Of a stretch of 64,000 bases of DNA, positions 7,874 to 17,617 are shown one piece after another; within the stretch, counting starts at the first letter, position 1, and every line of letters begins with the position of its first letter. A program made the position numbers and the translations under genes. Source of the DNA: an uncultured Parabacteroides sp. (GTDB lineage Bacteria > Bacteroidota > Bacteroidia > Bacteroidales > Tannerellaceae); contig UQLN01000019.1 of assembly GCA_900541965.1 (NCBI GenBank), forward strand, positions 1 to 64,000. Reading direction: 5' to 3'. Below the pieces are notes generated by a model, which worked only from the letters and a program-made list of their open reading frames with translations, had not been told where the DNA came from and searched no databases.

Positions 7874-9085
7874 ATGAAGATTCCGGAATATTATCAAAGA
7901 GAATTATATATTGGGCGTATTAAACCTTTTATCAATACACAAATGATTAAGGTACTAACAGGGCAACGCCGTGTTGGAAAGAGCTTTTTGCTTTTCCAGT
8001 TAATGGATCATATACGTTTATTACACCCGTCTTCCGACCTCATCTATATAAACATGGAATTATTCGAGTTTGATGCATTAAAGGATTACACAGACTTGAT
8101 AAGTTATGTAACGCAACAACGTAAACATCTTAATGATAAATGCTTCTTGTTTATTGATGAAGTACAGGAGATTGCGAGTTTTGAAAAGGCATTAAGGCAT
8201 TTTTTTGCAGAAGGTACTTACGATATATATTGCACCGGAAGTAATGCCAATATGCTATCCGGTGAATTAGCAACTTACCTAAGCGGCCGTTATATCGAAT
8301 TTAAAGTGTACAGCCTGACTTACAATGAGTTTTTGCAATTCCACAAACTGGAAGATAGCCCTGATTCGTTTACCAAATTCTACAAATTCGGGGGATTACC
8401 TTATCTGGTCAATCTGCCTTTTGATGAATTACTGGTTTCCAATTACCTTAGAAGCATCTATGATACGATCATATTAAAAGATGTTGTAAACAGGTACAAT
8501 ATAAGGAATGTCAGACAACTACAAGATTTAACAGTATATCTTGCAGATACAATTGGTAATTTATTTTCCGCAAATAAAATAAGCGAATATCTCAAATCCC
8601 AGCGGGTGGACCTTCCTCCTAAAACAATATTGGAATATCTGAACTATCTGAACAATGCTTATTTTGTAAAAAGACTTCGCCCTTTTGATATTCAAGGGAA
8701 ACGTCAGTTCCAAATAGGAGAAAAATACTATTTTGAAGATTTGGGCATACGCCATGCAATCCGTCCTTTCAAAGCCAACGACATAGCACAAGTTCTGGAA
8801 AATGTCGTCTGCCATCATCTTCTTGTCCATGGCTACAATCTGTCTATTGGCAGGGATGGGGATAAAGAAATAGATTTTGTAGGTGAGAAAAACGGAGAAA
8901 AGATTTATGTACAAGTGGCATATTCCGTCATGGAACCAAAAACGTATGAGCGGGAATTCGGTAACCTTATTGCTATTAAAGATAATTATCCTAAAATGAT
9001 TATAACAATGGATGAAATAGAAGGAAACTCAAATGAAGGTATAAAGCAAATTCCTATACGGAAATTTTTACAAAATTTTAATTAA
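7874..9085 (+). CDS. AAA_14 / DUF4143 ATPase
   Basis: 403 residues. Walker A is GQRRVGKS (30-37), Walker B FLFIDEVQ (91-98), and a sensor-like YCTGSNANML follows. The C-terminal part matches the DUF4143 region, including GRDGDKEIDFVGEKNG and VQVAYSV, a fold related to PD-(D/E)xK nucleases with the acidic and lysine residues spaced accordingly. Members are common, often in many near-identical copies, in Bacteroidales genomes; their function is unsettled and they are often found as single-gene units. It has its own promoter and terminator and sits between two SusCD loci with no obvious partner, so it may be a transferred unit. Confidence 0.9.
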   Translation: MKIPEYYQRELYIGRIKPFINTQMIKVLTGQRRVGKSFLLFQLMDHIRLLHPSSDLIYINMELFEFDALKDYTDLISYVTQQRKHLNDKCFLFIDEVQEIASFEKALRHFFAEGTYDIYCTGSNANMLSGELATYLSGRYIEFKVYSLTYNEFLQFHKLEDSPDSFTKFYKFGGLPYLVNLPFDELLVSNYLRSIYDTIILKDVVNRYNIRNVRQLQDLTVYLADTIGNLFSANKISEYLKSQRVDLPPKTILEYLNYLNNAYFVKRLRPFDIQGKRQFQIGEKYYFEDLGIRHAIRPFKANDIAQVLENVVCHHLLVHGYNLSIGRDGDKEIDFVGEKNGEKIYVQVAYSVMEPKTYEREFGNLIAIKDNYPKMIITMDEIEGNSNEGIKQIPIRKFLQNFN

Positions 9086-9133
9086 ACACCAGTTAGCTAT
9101 TTATATCTAAAATTTACATTTAGTTATATTCCC

Positions 9134-9175
9134 AGGGTAGAAAGAGAGTATCAATCTTATTCTACCCTTATTTTA
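9134..9175 (+). terminator. Terminator after the AAA ATPase gene
   Basis: AGGGTAGAA (9134-9142) pairs perfectly with TTCTACCCT (9160-9168) and is followed by a T-rich stretch. Confidence 0.75.
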
Positions 9176-9412
9176 TACTCAAACCTACCAAACATCTGTA
9201 AAACTGCGACTTAAAAAAATATCTTAATTCATAGAACTAATGGAAGAATAGGCCTCTTCATCATTCTTATTCACTATGAAAAATATTTAACATGCTTACA
9301 GTTAGTTAATTATAATCAACTTTGTTCTGCAAAGACTATTTCATATCTTTAAATATCATGAAGTAAGTGTGTCTACGATTTTTATATCCACCAAACAAAT
9401 CTATTATTTAGT
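9176..9412 (+). promoter_or_regulatory. Non-coding leader region and probable promoter of the second SusCD operon
   Basis: The gap between the ATPase gene and susC (9086-9412) has no gene. Its 5' part holds the terminator above; its 3' part holds a probable promoter, TTTG at 9321-9324, 19 bases, then TATCTTTA at 9344-9351, one base off the consensus TAnnTTTG, giving a leader of about 55 bases. No ECF sigma, hybrid two-component or SusR gene is adjacent, so the regulator of this operon is not visible. Confidence 0.5.
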
Positions 9413-12400
9413 ATGATAAGAAAATTAATTTTTAGTTTACTGTCCTTTACCTTATGTATAGGATTAGCGGTTGCTCAGACAACGAGAGTAACAGGAACTG
9501 TTACCTCTGCTGACGACGGAGAACCTGTTATTGGAGCTTCTGTTTTGGTAAAAGGAACAACAACAGGTGTGGTAACAGATATAGATGGAAAATTCGTTAT
9601 CGATGTCCCTGCAAATGGCAAAATATTGATAATTTCTTATGTAGGAATGAACCCTCAAGAAGTGGCTGTCAAGCCTGTTATTAAAGTAGTTATGCAAAGC
9701 GACACAAAACATCTGGAAGAGGTTGTCGTTACAGCATTAGGTATCAAAAAAAGTGAGAAAATACTGGGTTATTCCGCATCCACTATTAAATCGGACGAAT
9801 TGCTTGTCGGCAAATCCGGCTCTGTAATGGGCAGTTTGAGTGGTAAAGTTGCCGGAGTACAAATATCTTCTGCCGGCAGTATGGGTACTTCACAAAAAGT
9901 ATTGGTCCGCGGTATCAGTTCAATCAATAGTAATACACCACTTTACATTGTGGATGGTGTACCTATCGACAATTCCCGTATTGGTAATAATGCTGCAGAC
10001 TTTGGTAACGGAGCTAATGATATAAACTCCGATGATGTTGAATCTGTAACAATCTTAAAAGGAGCCTCAGCTACAGCCCTTTATGGTTCCCGTGCTGCAA
10101 ACGGAGTCGTAATGATCACTACAAAAAGTGCCGGAGTTGAAAAATTATCAGTTACTTATGACGGTGCATTTACAGCATCCAATGTTTTACGCGTTATGCA
10201 GACACAAGACCTATTCGGGCAAGGTTGGGGTAGCTGGGACCGAGCAGAAAACGGTTCATGGGGACCACGTCTGGATGGAACTATCCACGAATGGGGCTCG
10301 GACAAATTAAGTACCCCCATGACAAAACCGTTCTCTTATGTCAAACATAATCTACGCAATTTCTACCAGACAGGTTTTGAAAAAAACAATAATATTTCAT
10401 TACGCTACGGAAATGAAAATGTCGGAGTAGTCGCTTCTTACGGGAATCTTTCTTCCAATGGTATTCTTCCCAATGATGGAGACTTATATAGCCGTAATAC
10501 ATTCTCTCTGCGTGGTTATGTCAAAGCAAACAAATTAACCATGGACATGACCATGAATTACGTACGTAAAGATATTACCCGTACACAAGGCATGGACATG
10601 GAGTTATTACAACATGCAGTAGATATCGATTTCACTCAAATGAAAGATTACAACGACGAACGTTACAATCTGGATAACTATTATACTCATTATGCTGACA
10701 ATCCTTATTGGAGAATCGATAACTACAAATATAAATATCAGGATGACCGCGTATATGGAAAAATAGAACTAAGTTACGAGATAATGAAAGGCTTAAAAGC
10801 TACCGGCCGTTTAGGGGGAGACTTCACTAACTACAGAATCGAAAATATGAATCCGTTGGTAAAATTCTCTAACGGCTCTTATAATCAGGTGGGCGGCAAG
10901 TCTGAAGATATAGGTTATTATTCCAATTATCGCTATAACCGTTCACAGATTGACGCTACAGCCTTTGTGAATGGAGATTACAAATTTGGAGATTTCAGTG
11001 TAAATGGTACAATCGGCTGGAATCTGAATCAAAGAGTGTACAGCTATACAGGAGCTTATGTGAACGGACTTGAAATCCCTGACTGGTACGACTTATTAAA
11101 TACGTCTTCTGCCGCAACACCGGAAAACTATAAATCCCTTCGCCGCCTTATCGGTCTGTTCGGACAAGCAGAGTTAGGATTCAAAAACTATTTATATCTG
11201 AACATGTCTGTTCGTAACGATTGGTCTTCTACCCTACCTATTAACAATAACAGCTTCTTCTACGGAGGAGTTAATGTCTCTTTAATCCTTTCAGAATTAA
11301 TTCCAAGCATGCAAAACAGCTTTGTGGACTTTTTGAAAGTACGTGCAGCTATCGGACAGACAGGTAATGATGCGGATGTTTACAGGACAAGCAGTTGGTA
11401 TCGTATGGCCGACTTTGCCACATCCTCCTCCGGAACAAACTATTATACCAGGCTTCCTTTTGGCGGTGTTCTTGGTATGACATCCAACAATACCGTGCCT
11501 AGTAAAGATTTAAAACCGGAAATGACTACTGAATATGAGTTAGGTCTCTCTGGTAATTTCTTTGACAGAAGATTTTCCTTTGACATTGCCTATTACAACA
11601 AACAAACTAAAGACCAGATTATTTCCGCTACTTTACCACCGGAATCCGGATATCTGAACGTTACCCGCAATGTGGGTAAAATAGAAAATCAAGGGGTCGA
11701 ATTAATGGCAAATGTCATTCCTATCCGTACCAAAGACTGGGAATGGAACGTAGGAATCACATTCACCAAAAATAAAAGTAAAGTAAAAGAACTTTGGGAC
11801 GGATTGGATGAATATACCTACACCTCCTGGAGAGGTGTAGACTATGTATTAAAAGTGGGAGGTCCTGTTGCCCAATACCGCATACCGAGAGCTAATCGGG
11901 TAACTGACGAAAACAGTCCTTTCTATGGCTATACTATCGTTGATAACAACGGGTATCAAAGCGATAGCCAGACTGAAAAAGAATATGTCGGTTCATCTGA
12001 GGCTAATTTCACGATGGGTTTCAACACAAATTTGAAATTCAAGAATATTTCATTCAGTGCATCTGCAGACTGGCGTAACGGCGGATACATATTATCCAAC
12101 ACATCTTATATTACCCATTTCAACGGAAACTCAACACAAACGGTCTTTAACGAACGCAATGCTTACATTTATCCGAACTCTGTCAAAATTATAGATGGGC
12201 AATATGTAGAAAATAATAATCCGGTATATGCTTCAAAAATGAATTATTCACAAGGAAACTATTCTTATAGCCCGCAAGCACGTAGAGAGTTTATTCTCCC
12301 GAAAGATTACTTTAAACTGCGCGAAGTTGCCATCTATTATGATTTCCCGACAAAATGGTTAACTAAAACGCCGTTTAAGAAAGTAACTTTGGGCGTCGTT

Positions 12401-12553
12401 GGACGTAACCTCTTATTATTCACGCCTAAAGAAAATAACTATATCGATCCGGAAGCCTCCAACCTGGGCAATGATATTCTTTCTGAATTTGGTGAAACTA
12501 CAGGAACAAGTACAACCCGCAACTTCGGTGGAAATATTAAAGTCGTATTTTAA
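9413..12553 (+). CDS. SusC/RagA-type TonB-dependent outer-membrane transporter
   Basis: 1046 residues, full length for the family. Signal peptide MIRKLIFSLLSFTLCIGLAVAQ (1-22); carboxypeptidase-regulatory-like domain (about 25-100: GTVTSADDGEPVIGASVLVK, TDIDGKFVIDVP); TonB-box-like EEVVVTALG; plug domain (about 105-235: SLSGKVAGVQI, VLVRGISSIN, LYIVDGVPID, LKGASATALYGSRAANGVVMIT); then the 22-strand barrel ending FGGNIKVVF. There is no STN domain, so it does not signal through a FecR-type anti-sigma factor. It imports a substrate, caught with the SusD encoded 24 bases downstream, using TonB energy. No carbohydrase is nearby, so the substrate could be a peptide, glycopeptide or oligosaccharide. 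Confidence 0.97.
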   Translation: MIRKLIFSLLSFTLCIGLAVAQTTRVTGTVTSADDGEPVIGASVLVKGTTTGVVTDIDGKFVIDVPANGKILIISYVGMNPQEVAVKPVIKVVMQSDTKHLEEVVVTALGIKKSEKILGYSASTIKSDELLVGKSGSVMGSLSGKVAGVQISSAGSMGTSQKVLVRGISSINSNTPLYIVDGVPIDNSRIGNNAADFGNGANDINSDDVESVTILKGASATALYGSRAANGVVMITTKSAGVEKLSVTYDGAFTASNVLRVMQTQDLFGQGWGSWDRAENGSWGPRLDGTIHEWGSDKLSTPMTKPFSYVKHNLRNFYQTGFEKNNNISLRYGNENVGVVASYGNLSSNGILPNDGDLYSRNTFSLRGYVKANKLTMDMTMNYVRKDITRTQGMDMELLQHAVDIDFTQMKDYNDERYNLDNYYTHYADNPYWRIDNYKYKYQDDRVYGKIELSYEIMKGLKATGRLGGDFTNYRIENMNPLVKFSNGSYNQVGGKSEDIGYYSNYRYNRSQIDATAFVNGDYKFGDFSVNGTIGWNLNQRVYSYTGAYVNGLEIPDWYDLLNTSSAATPENYKSLRRLIGLFGQAELGFKNYLYLNMSVRNDWSSTLPINNNSFFYGGVNVSLILSELIPSMQNSFVDFLKVRAAIGQTGNDADVYRTSSWYRMADFATSSSGTNYYTRLPFGGVLGMTSNNTVPSKDLKPEMTTEYELGLSGNFFDRRFSFDIAYYNKQTKDQIISATLPPESGYLNVTRNVGKIENQGVELMANVIPIRTKDWEWNVGITFTKNKSKVKELWDGLDEYTYTSWRGVDYVLKVGGPVAQYRIPRANRVTDENSPFYGYTIVDNNGYQSDSQTEKEYVGSSEANFTMGFNTNLKFKNISFSASADWRNGGYILSNTSYITHFNGNSTQTVFNERNAYIYPNSVKIIDGQYVENNNPVYASKMNYSQGNYSYSPQARREFILPKDYFKLREVAIYYDFPTKWLTKTPFKKVTLGVVGRNLLLFTPKENNYIDPEASNLGNDILSEFGETTGTSTTRNFGGNIKVVF

Positions 12554-12577
12554 TAAACTTCAAATACATCAAAGAAC

Positions 12578-14146
12578 ATGAAAAAAATTAAATCTATATA
12601 TGCCGGATTAATTGCTACTTGCATAAGTGGGATAACACTCTCCTCTTGCAACAATTATCTGGACGTAAACGATAATCCGAATTTTCCTACAAAAACAACA
12701 ATTGAGGCTTTATTACCCTCTGCATGTGTTTCAACTGTAGCGCAATTAGGATTAAACGGAACATTATTAGGAACTATGTGGCTACAACATACCACACAGG
12801 GCAACACGACTAACCAATATAATACAACAGTCAACTACAATATTTCCGTTAGTTCATACAATGCTTTCTTCACAAATGCTTACATCAACACATTGCCTGA
12901 CTTAAAGGATATCATACAGATGTCTGAAGAAGAAAACGCATGGAATTTCTGGTTGGTCAGTAAAATTTTAATGGCTTATAATTTTCATATACTGGCTGAT
13001 TTATACGAAGATATTCCTTTTAATGAGGCATTGGATATCGATACATATCCATATCCCAAATACGATGACGGCAAAACGGTTGTATATCCGGGAATATTGA
13101 CAATGCTAGATGAAGCTTTAGCAAAAAAAGCAGAAGCTAAAAATGCCTCCAATCCTACAATGGGCAAATATGACATGTATATGGGCGGCAACATTGACAA
13201 ATGGACAAGCTTTGCAAAAAATTTAAAACTAAAAATCCTAATGAGAGATTTCAATGCCAACAAAAGCAAAATCCAGGAACTTCTTACAGAAAACGATTTC
13301 CTGAAAGAAGATTGTGCCATAACTAGTTTTGAAGATGCAGCCAATAAAGGCAATCCGTTCTATGAATACAATATCCGTCAATTAAATACCAAAGAGAATA
13401 TCCGTGCTTGCCACACTCTTTGTGAGTACTTATTGACTTACGGAGATCCGCGAATTGCCAATATATATCAACTGACAACCGCTGCTACCGATAAAATTAA
13501 TGAAGGGGAAATATTAACAGATAAAGAAAAATACGAGGGACTTCCCTGTGGGGAAAAACCTAATACAAGTATTATCGTATTAAAAGAATCTTCCCGCTAT
13601 TTACAGGCGTATGACGATCCGGTTTATCTGATGAACCAAGCTGAAATATTCTTTTTAATTGCGGAAGCATACGCACGTTTAGGAGATATTGATAAAGCAA
13701 AAGAAAACTACGAAAACGGTGTAACTGCCGCATTCGACCGTTGGAATAACACAGCAGGAAAAGCGGAAGATTTTTTAAAAGACGGAGGTGCTTATTCATT
13801 CAAGTCCGAGACAACAGAATCAATGTTGAAATGTATCATGATTCAGAAATGGATTTCTTATGCAAAAGCAAACTCTTTGGACGGTTGGTTCGACAGAAAC
13901 CGTACAGGATATCCGGCAATCAGTTCGGTAGCCAAAGTACGAATATCGGCTAAGCCTCAGGAACGCACATTAACTCCAGGTTATGAACTGGGCACATTCG
14001 TTGATCCGGATGCCAGCACATTACCCTCCGGACAATATCCACGCCGATTATTGATTCCGAATGCCTCATCACAATATAATCCGAATGCTCCTGTAACCAA
14101 ATCTCTGGATGAGCCTATGTGGTGGCAGGTTGCAAAAGGTAAATAA
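12578..14146 (+). CDS. SusD-like surface lipoprotein (SusD-like_2 type)
   Basis: 522 residues; lipoprotein signal ending LSSC (Cys24) followed by NNYLDVNDNPNFPT and ALLPSACVSTVAQL, the characteristic start of the SusD-like_2 group. The C-terminal region has YLMNQAEIFFLIAEAYARLGD, the helical TPR-like segment shared by the family, and MIQKWISYAKANSLDGWFDRNRTGYP. Partner of the SusC encoded just upstream and co-transcribed with it. Same subgroup as the SusD at 5530-7173, but clearly a different protein; the two loci are related in type, not recent duplicates. Confidence 0.95.
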   Translation: MKKIKSIYAGLIATCISGITLSSCNNYLDVNDNPNFPTKTTIEALLPSACVSTVAQLGLNGTLLGTMWLQHTTQGNTTNQYNTTVNYNISVSSYNAFFTNAYINTLPDLKDIIQMSEEENAWNFWLVSKILMAYNFHILADLYEDIPFNEALDIDTYPYPKYDDGKTVVYPGILTMLDEALAKKAEAKNASNPTMGKYDMYMGGNIDKWTSFAKNLKLKILMRDFNANKSKIQELLTENDFLKEDCAITSFEDAANKGNPFYEYNIRQLNTKENIRACHTLCEYLLTYGDPRIANIYQLTTAATDKINEGEILTDKEKYEGLPCGEKPNTSIIVLKESSRYLQAYDDPVYLMNQAEIFFLIAEAYARLGDIDKAKENYENGVTAAFDRWNNTAGKAEDFLKDGGAYSFKSETTESMLKCIMIQKWISYAKANSLDGWFDRNRTGYPAISSVAKVRISAKPQERTLTPGYELGTFVDPDASTLPSGQYPRRLLIPNASSQYNPNAPVTKSLDEPMWWQVAKGK

Positions 14147-14177
14147 TTATACGTAATTCATTAAATACATATAGCTT

Positions 14178-14684
14178 ATGAAACTTATTAAATATATATT
14201 CCTGTTATTTGCCTTACTTACACTGAATGGTTGCAATTCAGAGGATCTCAGTTACAATATTGATTATACGCCTATCCACCCGTTAGGAGGACAATATGTG
14301 GTAACGATTAGTAAAGACGGAAAAGCTCTGCAACAGATTTATTGTACGATTTCAAACACTACCAATAACGATACGGATAAATGTTGGATAAGAATTGGTA
14401 GCTACGCTACAGCCGGAGCAATTGGAATCAACGGAAAAATCAATTGTAATGTAGAAAATCTGACTTTTTCCGGTTCAGATATTGAAAACCTGGCAGGAAA
14501 TGTCGCTTCTTCGACCGAAACATTTACAATTACAGACGGCAAACTGGTGCTAAACGGAGCTACAGCTCCATCCGGTACCACTGCTGATAAACTAACTTTT
14601 ACTTACACAACGTCCAAAGCCCCGGGAGTAACCTACTCCGTTGAAGGTTACCGGTATACCGGATGGCCTGAAGATGATTATTAA
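14178..14684 (+). CDS. Small surface lipoprotein, lipid-binding-hydrolase-like (Lipid_bd type)
   Basis: 168 residues with lipoprotein signal ending LNGC (Cys19). The body is predicted beta-rich (YVVTISKDGKALQQIYCTISNTT; CWIRIGSYA; KINCNVENLTFSG) and ends with VEGYRYTGWPEDDY, the conserved tail I associate with the putative lipid-binding hydrolase family (Lipid_bd), small lipoproteins that sit in SusCD operons. No catalytic residues can be assigned by eye; a binding role on the cell surface is the safest reading. Third and last gene of the operon, 31 bases after susD. Confidence 0.65.
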   Translation: MKLIKYIFLLFALLTLNGCNSEDLSYNIDYTPIHPLGGQYVVTISKDGKALQQIYCTISNTTNNDTDKCWIRIGSYATAGAIGINGKINCNVENLTFSGSDIENLAGNVASSTETFTITDGKLVLNGATAPSGTTADKLTFTYTTSKAPGVTYSVEGYRYTGWPEDDY

Positions 14685-14768
14685 CAGATTATTCATTTTT
14701 TTGAATAACTATAATCCAAAACCTTACTTTATCTGACGAATAAAAAAGATAAAGTACACACTTTTAAA

Positions 14769-14808
14769 AACCGGAGTTGATAGTGATATTAGCTCCGGTT
14801 ATTTTTAT
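14769..14808. terminator. Bidirectional terminator between the SusCD operon and pdxH
   Basis: AACCGGAG (14769-14776) pairs with CTCCGGTT (14793-14800), with T-rich sequence on the plus side and A-rich on the other. It serves the plus-strand operon and, being adjacent to the pdxH stop at 14809, the converging minus-strand gene. Confidence 0.75.
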
Positions 14809-15453
14809 TTATGGTGCCAACCGCTGTTTTTTCCAATTTCCATCCTGCTCTAAAGTATAAAGGATACGGTCGTGCAAACGGCTTTCCCGCCCTTGCCAGA
14901 ACTCGATGCGCACAGGCGTTACAGCATATCCTCCCCAATTGGCAGGCCGCTCCACTTCCTTAGGAAATGTACGCATCGATTCACGAATAAAATGTTTCAC
15001 GATTTCAGATCTACTCCTTATCGGCTGGCTTTGCGGAGAAATACGGGCTCCAATACGGCTTTTATAAGGACGAGTCTTAAAATAAGCATCAGAGATTTCA
15101 GGAGGTAACTTTTCAACCGCCCCTTCGATATGTACCTGGCGTTCTAATTCGTGCCACACAAAACTCAAAGCGACAAAAGGAGTAGCTGCGATATGCTTTC
15201 CTTTCCGGCTGTTATAATTTGTATAAAAAATAAATTTGCCTTCTTTTAATTCCTTCAATAAAACTGTACGGGCAGAAGGTCTTCCTTCAGGTGATACTGT
15301 TGCAACCAGCATCGCCGTAGGTTCATTGGCTTTCGCATTTATAGCTTCCTCAAGCCAATGTTCAAATAAATCAAAGGGATCGGAAGGGGTGTCTTTCTCA
15401 TTTAACCCACCTTTAGTATATTCTCTGCGGATATTGCCGATATTGATATTCAT
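14809..15453 (-). CDS. pdxH: Pyridoxamine/pyridoxine 5'-phosphate oxidase
   Basis: 214 residues, the normal length. The enzyme uses FMN and oxygen to oxidise pyridoxamine- or pyridoxine-5'-phosphate to pyridoxal-5'-phosphate, the last step of vitamin B6 coenzyme formation and salvage. Family marks: IRREYTKGGL near the N-terminus, SARTVLLKEL and FIFYTNYNSRKG (FMN-binding), WHELERQVHIEG, SRIGARISPQSQPI, and the C-terminal FWQGRESRLHDRILY ... WKKQRLAP that binds FMN and substrate phosphate. It is a single-gene unit, convergent with the SusCD operon and divergent from etfB. Orthodox in all respects. Confidence 0.97.
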   Translation of the reverse strand: MNINIGNIRREYTKGGLNEKDTPSDPFDLFEHWLEEAINAKANEPTAMLVATVSPEGRPSARTVLLKELKEGKFIFYTNYNSRKGKHIAATPFVALSFVWHELERQVHIEGAVEKLPPEISDAYFKTRPYKSRIGARISPQSQPIRSRSEIVKHFIRESMRTFPKEVERPANWGGYAVTPVRIEFWQGRESRLHDRILYTLEQDGNWKKQRLAP

Positions 15454-15564
15454 ATTACCTTTTATTAATCCAACACCGGAAAATATAGAAATGTTTATGA
15501 ATTATAAGGTTCTCTATATGCTGCTCAAAAAAAACAAAAGTGTGCACTTTCCAACCACAATTTC

Positions 15565-15594
15565 TTTGAGATAAAGAATGTTTGACTAATTTTG
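15565..15594 (+). promoter_or_regulatory. Promoter of the etfBA-acyl-CoA dehydrogenase operon
   Basis: TTTG (15565-15568), 18 bases, TAATTTTG (15587-15594): a full -33/-7 match. The ATG of etfB is at 15684, leaving a leader of roughly 85 bases in which I see no riboswitch-like fold. Confidence 0.75.
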
Positions 15595-15683
15595 CAACTC
15601 AATATATAGTAAGATTGACAAGGATTTGATAATTAAATATCAAAGAATATTGCAAGTCAATAGAAATCTAATATTCCTATAAT

Positions 15684-16589
15684 ATGAGTTTAAAAATTAT
15701 TGTATTAGCGAAACAGGTTCCGGACACACGCAACGTGGGAAAGGATGCAATGAAAGAAGACGGGACTATCAATCGTGCTGCTCTTCCTGCAATCTTTAAC
15801 CCGGAAGACCTGAATGCATTGGAACAGGCTTTGCGCCTGAAAGATGCTTACCCCGGAACTACAGTTACGCTGTTGACCATGGGGCCGGGACGTGCTGCCG
15901 AAATTATCCGCGAAGGTTTATACCGCGGAGCGGACGGCGGTTATTTATTAACAGACCGTGCCTTTGCCGGTGCCGATACCCTGGCTACCTCTTATGCGCT
16001 TGCCACGGCAATTAAGAAAATCAAAGATTACGACATCATTATCGGCGGTCGTCAGGCTATTGACGGGGATACAGCACAGGTAGGCCCTCAGGTTGCCGAA
16101 AAGTTAGGATTAACACAGATTACCTACGCGGAAGAAATCCTGAATGTTGACGAAAGTGCTAAACGTATCACAGTAAAACGCCATATTGACGGAGGAGTGG
16201 AAACTGTAGAAGGCCCGCTACCTATCGTTATTACGGTAAACGGATCCGCTGCTCCCTGCCGTCCGCGCAATGCCAAATTGGTGATGAAATACAAACGGGC
16301 TTTAGGTGCACAGGAAAAGAATCCTTCTGCAGCTTGTCACCCGGAAGGTCTGACTGCACTCCCATACCCGGAACTATATGAAACCCGCCCTTACCTGAAT
16401 ATTCAGGAATGGAGCGTTGCTGATGTTAACGGAGATACTGCACAATGCGGTTTATCCGGTTCTCCTACAAAAGTAAAAGCCATCCAGAATATCGTATTTC
16501 AGGCAAAAGAAAGCAAAACGCTGAATGGTTCCGACAAGGAAATTGAAGATTTGATTGTTGAACTGTTAGCTAACCACACTATCGGATAA
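15684..16589 (+). CDS. etfB: Electron transfer flavoprotein, beta subunit
   Basis: 301 residues. Starts MSLKIIVLAKQVPDTRNVG, the classic EtfB N-terminus; NPEDLNALEQALRLKD and GADGGYLLTDRAFAGADTLATSYAL follow, and IIGGRQAIDGDTAQVGPQVAEKLG is the nucleotide-binding loop that holds AMP or a second FAD. With EtfA it carries electrons between acyl-CoA dehydrogenase and the respiratory or redox pool in the cytoplasm. Four bases separate it from etfA. Slightly longer than proteobacterial EtfB (about 250), as is usual for this lineage. Whether the complex bifurcates electrons cannot be decided by eye. Confidence 0.95.
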   Translation: MSLKIIVLAKQVPDTRNVGKDAMKEDGTINRAALPAIFNPEDLNALEQALRLKDAYPGTTVTLLTMGPGRAAEIIREGLYRGADGGYLLTDRAFAGADTLATSYALATAIKKIKDYDIIIGGRQAIDGDTAQVGPQVAEKLGLTQITYAEEILNVDESAKRITVKRHIDGGVETVEGPLPIVITVNGSAAPCRPRNAKLVMKYKRALGAQEKNPSAACHPEGLTALPYPELYETRPYLNIQEWSVADVNGDTAQCGLSGSPTKVKAIQNIVFQAKESKTLNGSDKEIEDLIVELLANHTIG

Positions 16590-16593
16590 GATT

Positions 16594-17613
16594 ATGAATA
16601 ATGTATTTGTATATTGTGAGCTTGAAGGCACAACTGTTGCTGACGTAAGCCTTGAACTCCTTACCAAAGGACGTAAGTTAGCAAACCAGTTAAACTGCCA
16701 GCTTGAAGCTATTGTTGCAGGTTCCGATCTGGGAAGTATCGAAAAACAAGTATTGCCTTACGGAGTAGATAAACTGCATGTATTTGATGCTCCGGGATTA
16801 TTCCCTTATACATCTCTGCCCCACTCTTCTGTTTTGATTAATTTATTCAAAGAAGAAAAGCCTCAGATTTGCCTGATGGGAGCAACAGTAATAGGCCGTG
16901 ACTTGGGCCCGCGTGTCTCTTCCGCATTAACCAGCGGTCTGACAGCCGACTGTACATCACTTGAAATCGGTTCTCATGAAGACAAAAGAGCCGGAGTAAC
17001 CTATGAAAACCTTTTATATCAGATCCGTCCTGCTTTTGGCGGTAATATCGTAGCTACCATTATTAACCCGGAACACCGCCCTCAAATGGCAACTGTTCGC
17101 GAAGGGGTAATGAAAAAAGAAATAGTAGATGCAAACTATAAAGGTGAAGTTGTTAAACATGATGTTGCCAAATATGTTAGCGAAGCAGACTATATCGTTA
17201 AAGTAATCGACCGCCATGTAGAAAAAGCTAAACATAACCTGAAAGGTGCAGCTATTGTAGTAGCAGGAGGTTATGGTGTAGGTTCGAGAGAAAATTTCAA
17301 CATGCTGTTCGAATTGGCAAAAGAACTTCATGCTGAAGTTGGCGCCAGCCGTGCTGCTGTAGATGCAGGTTACTGCGATCATGACCGTCAGATTGGTCAG
17401 ACAGGTTTAACTGTCCGCCCTAAACTGTATATCGCATGCGGTATTTCCGGACAAATCCAACATATCGCAGGTATGCAGGATGCCGGTATCATCATCTCTA
17501 TCAATAACGACGAGAATGCTCCTATCAACACGATTGCCGATTATGTGATTAACGGTAGTGTGGAAGAAGTTATTCCTAAGATGATTAAGTATTATAAACA
17601 GAACAGCAAGTAA
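16594..17613 (+). CDS. etfA: Electron transfer flavoprotein, alpha subunit
   Basis: 339 residues. N-terminal domain with MGATVIGRDLGPRVSSALTSGLTADCT; C-terminal FAD domain with VVAGGYGVGSRENF, EVGASRAAVDAGYCDHDRQIGQTGLTVRPKLYIACGISGQIQH (written here as landmark motifs) and the closing INNDENAPINTIADYVI. This is the FAD-binding subunit that docks to the dehydrogenase. It is the middle gene of etfB-etfA-acyl-CoA dehydrogenase, with gaps of only four bases on either side, so all three are produced together as one redox module. Confidence 0.96.
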   Translation: MNNVFVYCELEGTTVADVSLELLTKGRKLANQLNCQLEAIVAGSDLGSIEKQVLPYGVDKLHVFDAPGLFPYTSLPHSSVLINLFKEEKPQICLMGATVIGRDLGPRVSSALTSGLTADCTSLEIGSHEDKRAGVTYENLLYQIRPAFGGNIVATIINPEHRPQMATVREGVMKKEIVDANYKGEVVKHDVAKYVSEADYIVKVIDRHVEKAKHNLKGAAIVVAGGYGVGSRENFNMLFELAKELHAEVGASRAAVDAGYCDHDRQIGQTGLTVRPKLYIACGISGQIQHIAGMQDAGIIISINNDENAPINTIADYVINGSVEEVIPKMIKYYKQNSK

Positions 17614-17617
17614 AGAG

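Noticed and set aside
9086..9412. Small gene or RNA in the gap before the second susC
   Set aside because: Only a terminator and a promoter-like pair can be supported; no open frame or conserved fold is seen.
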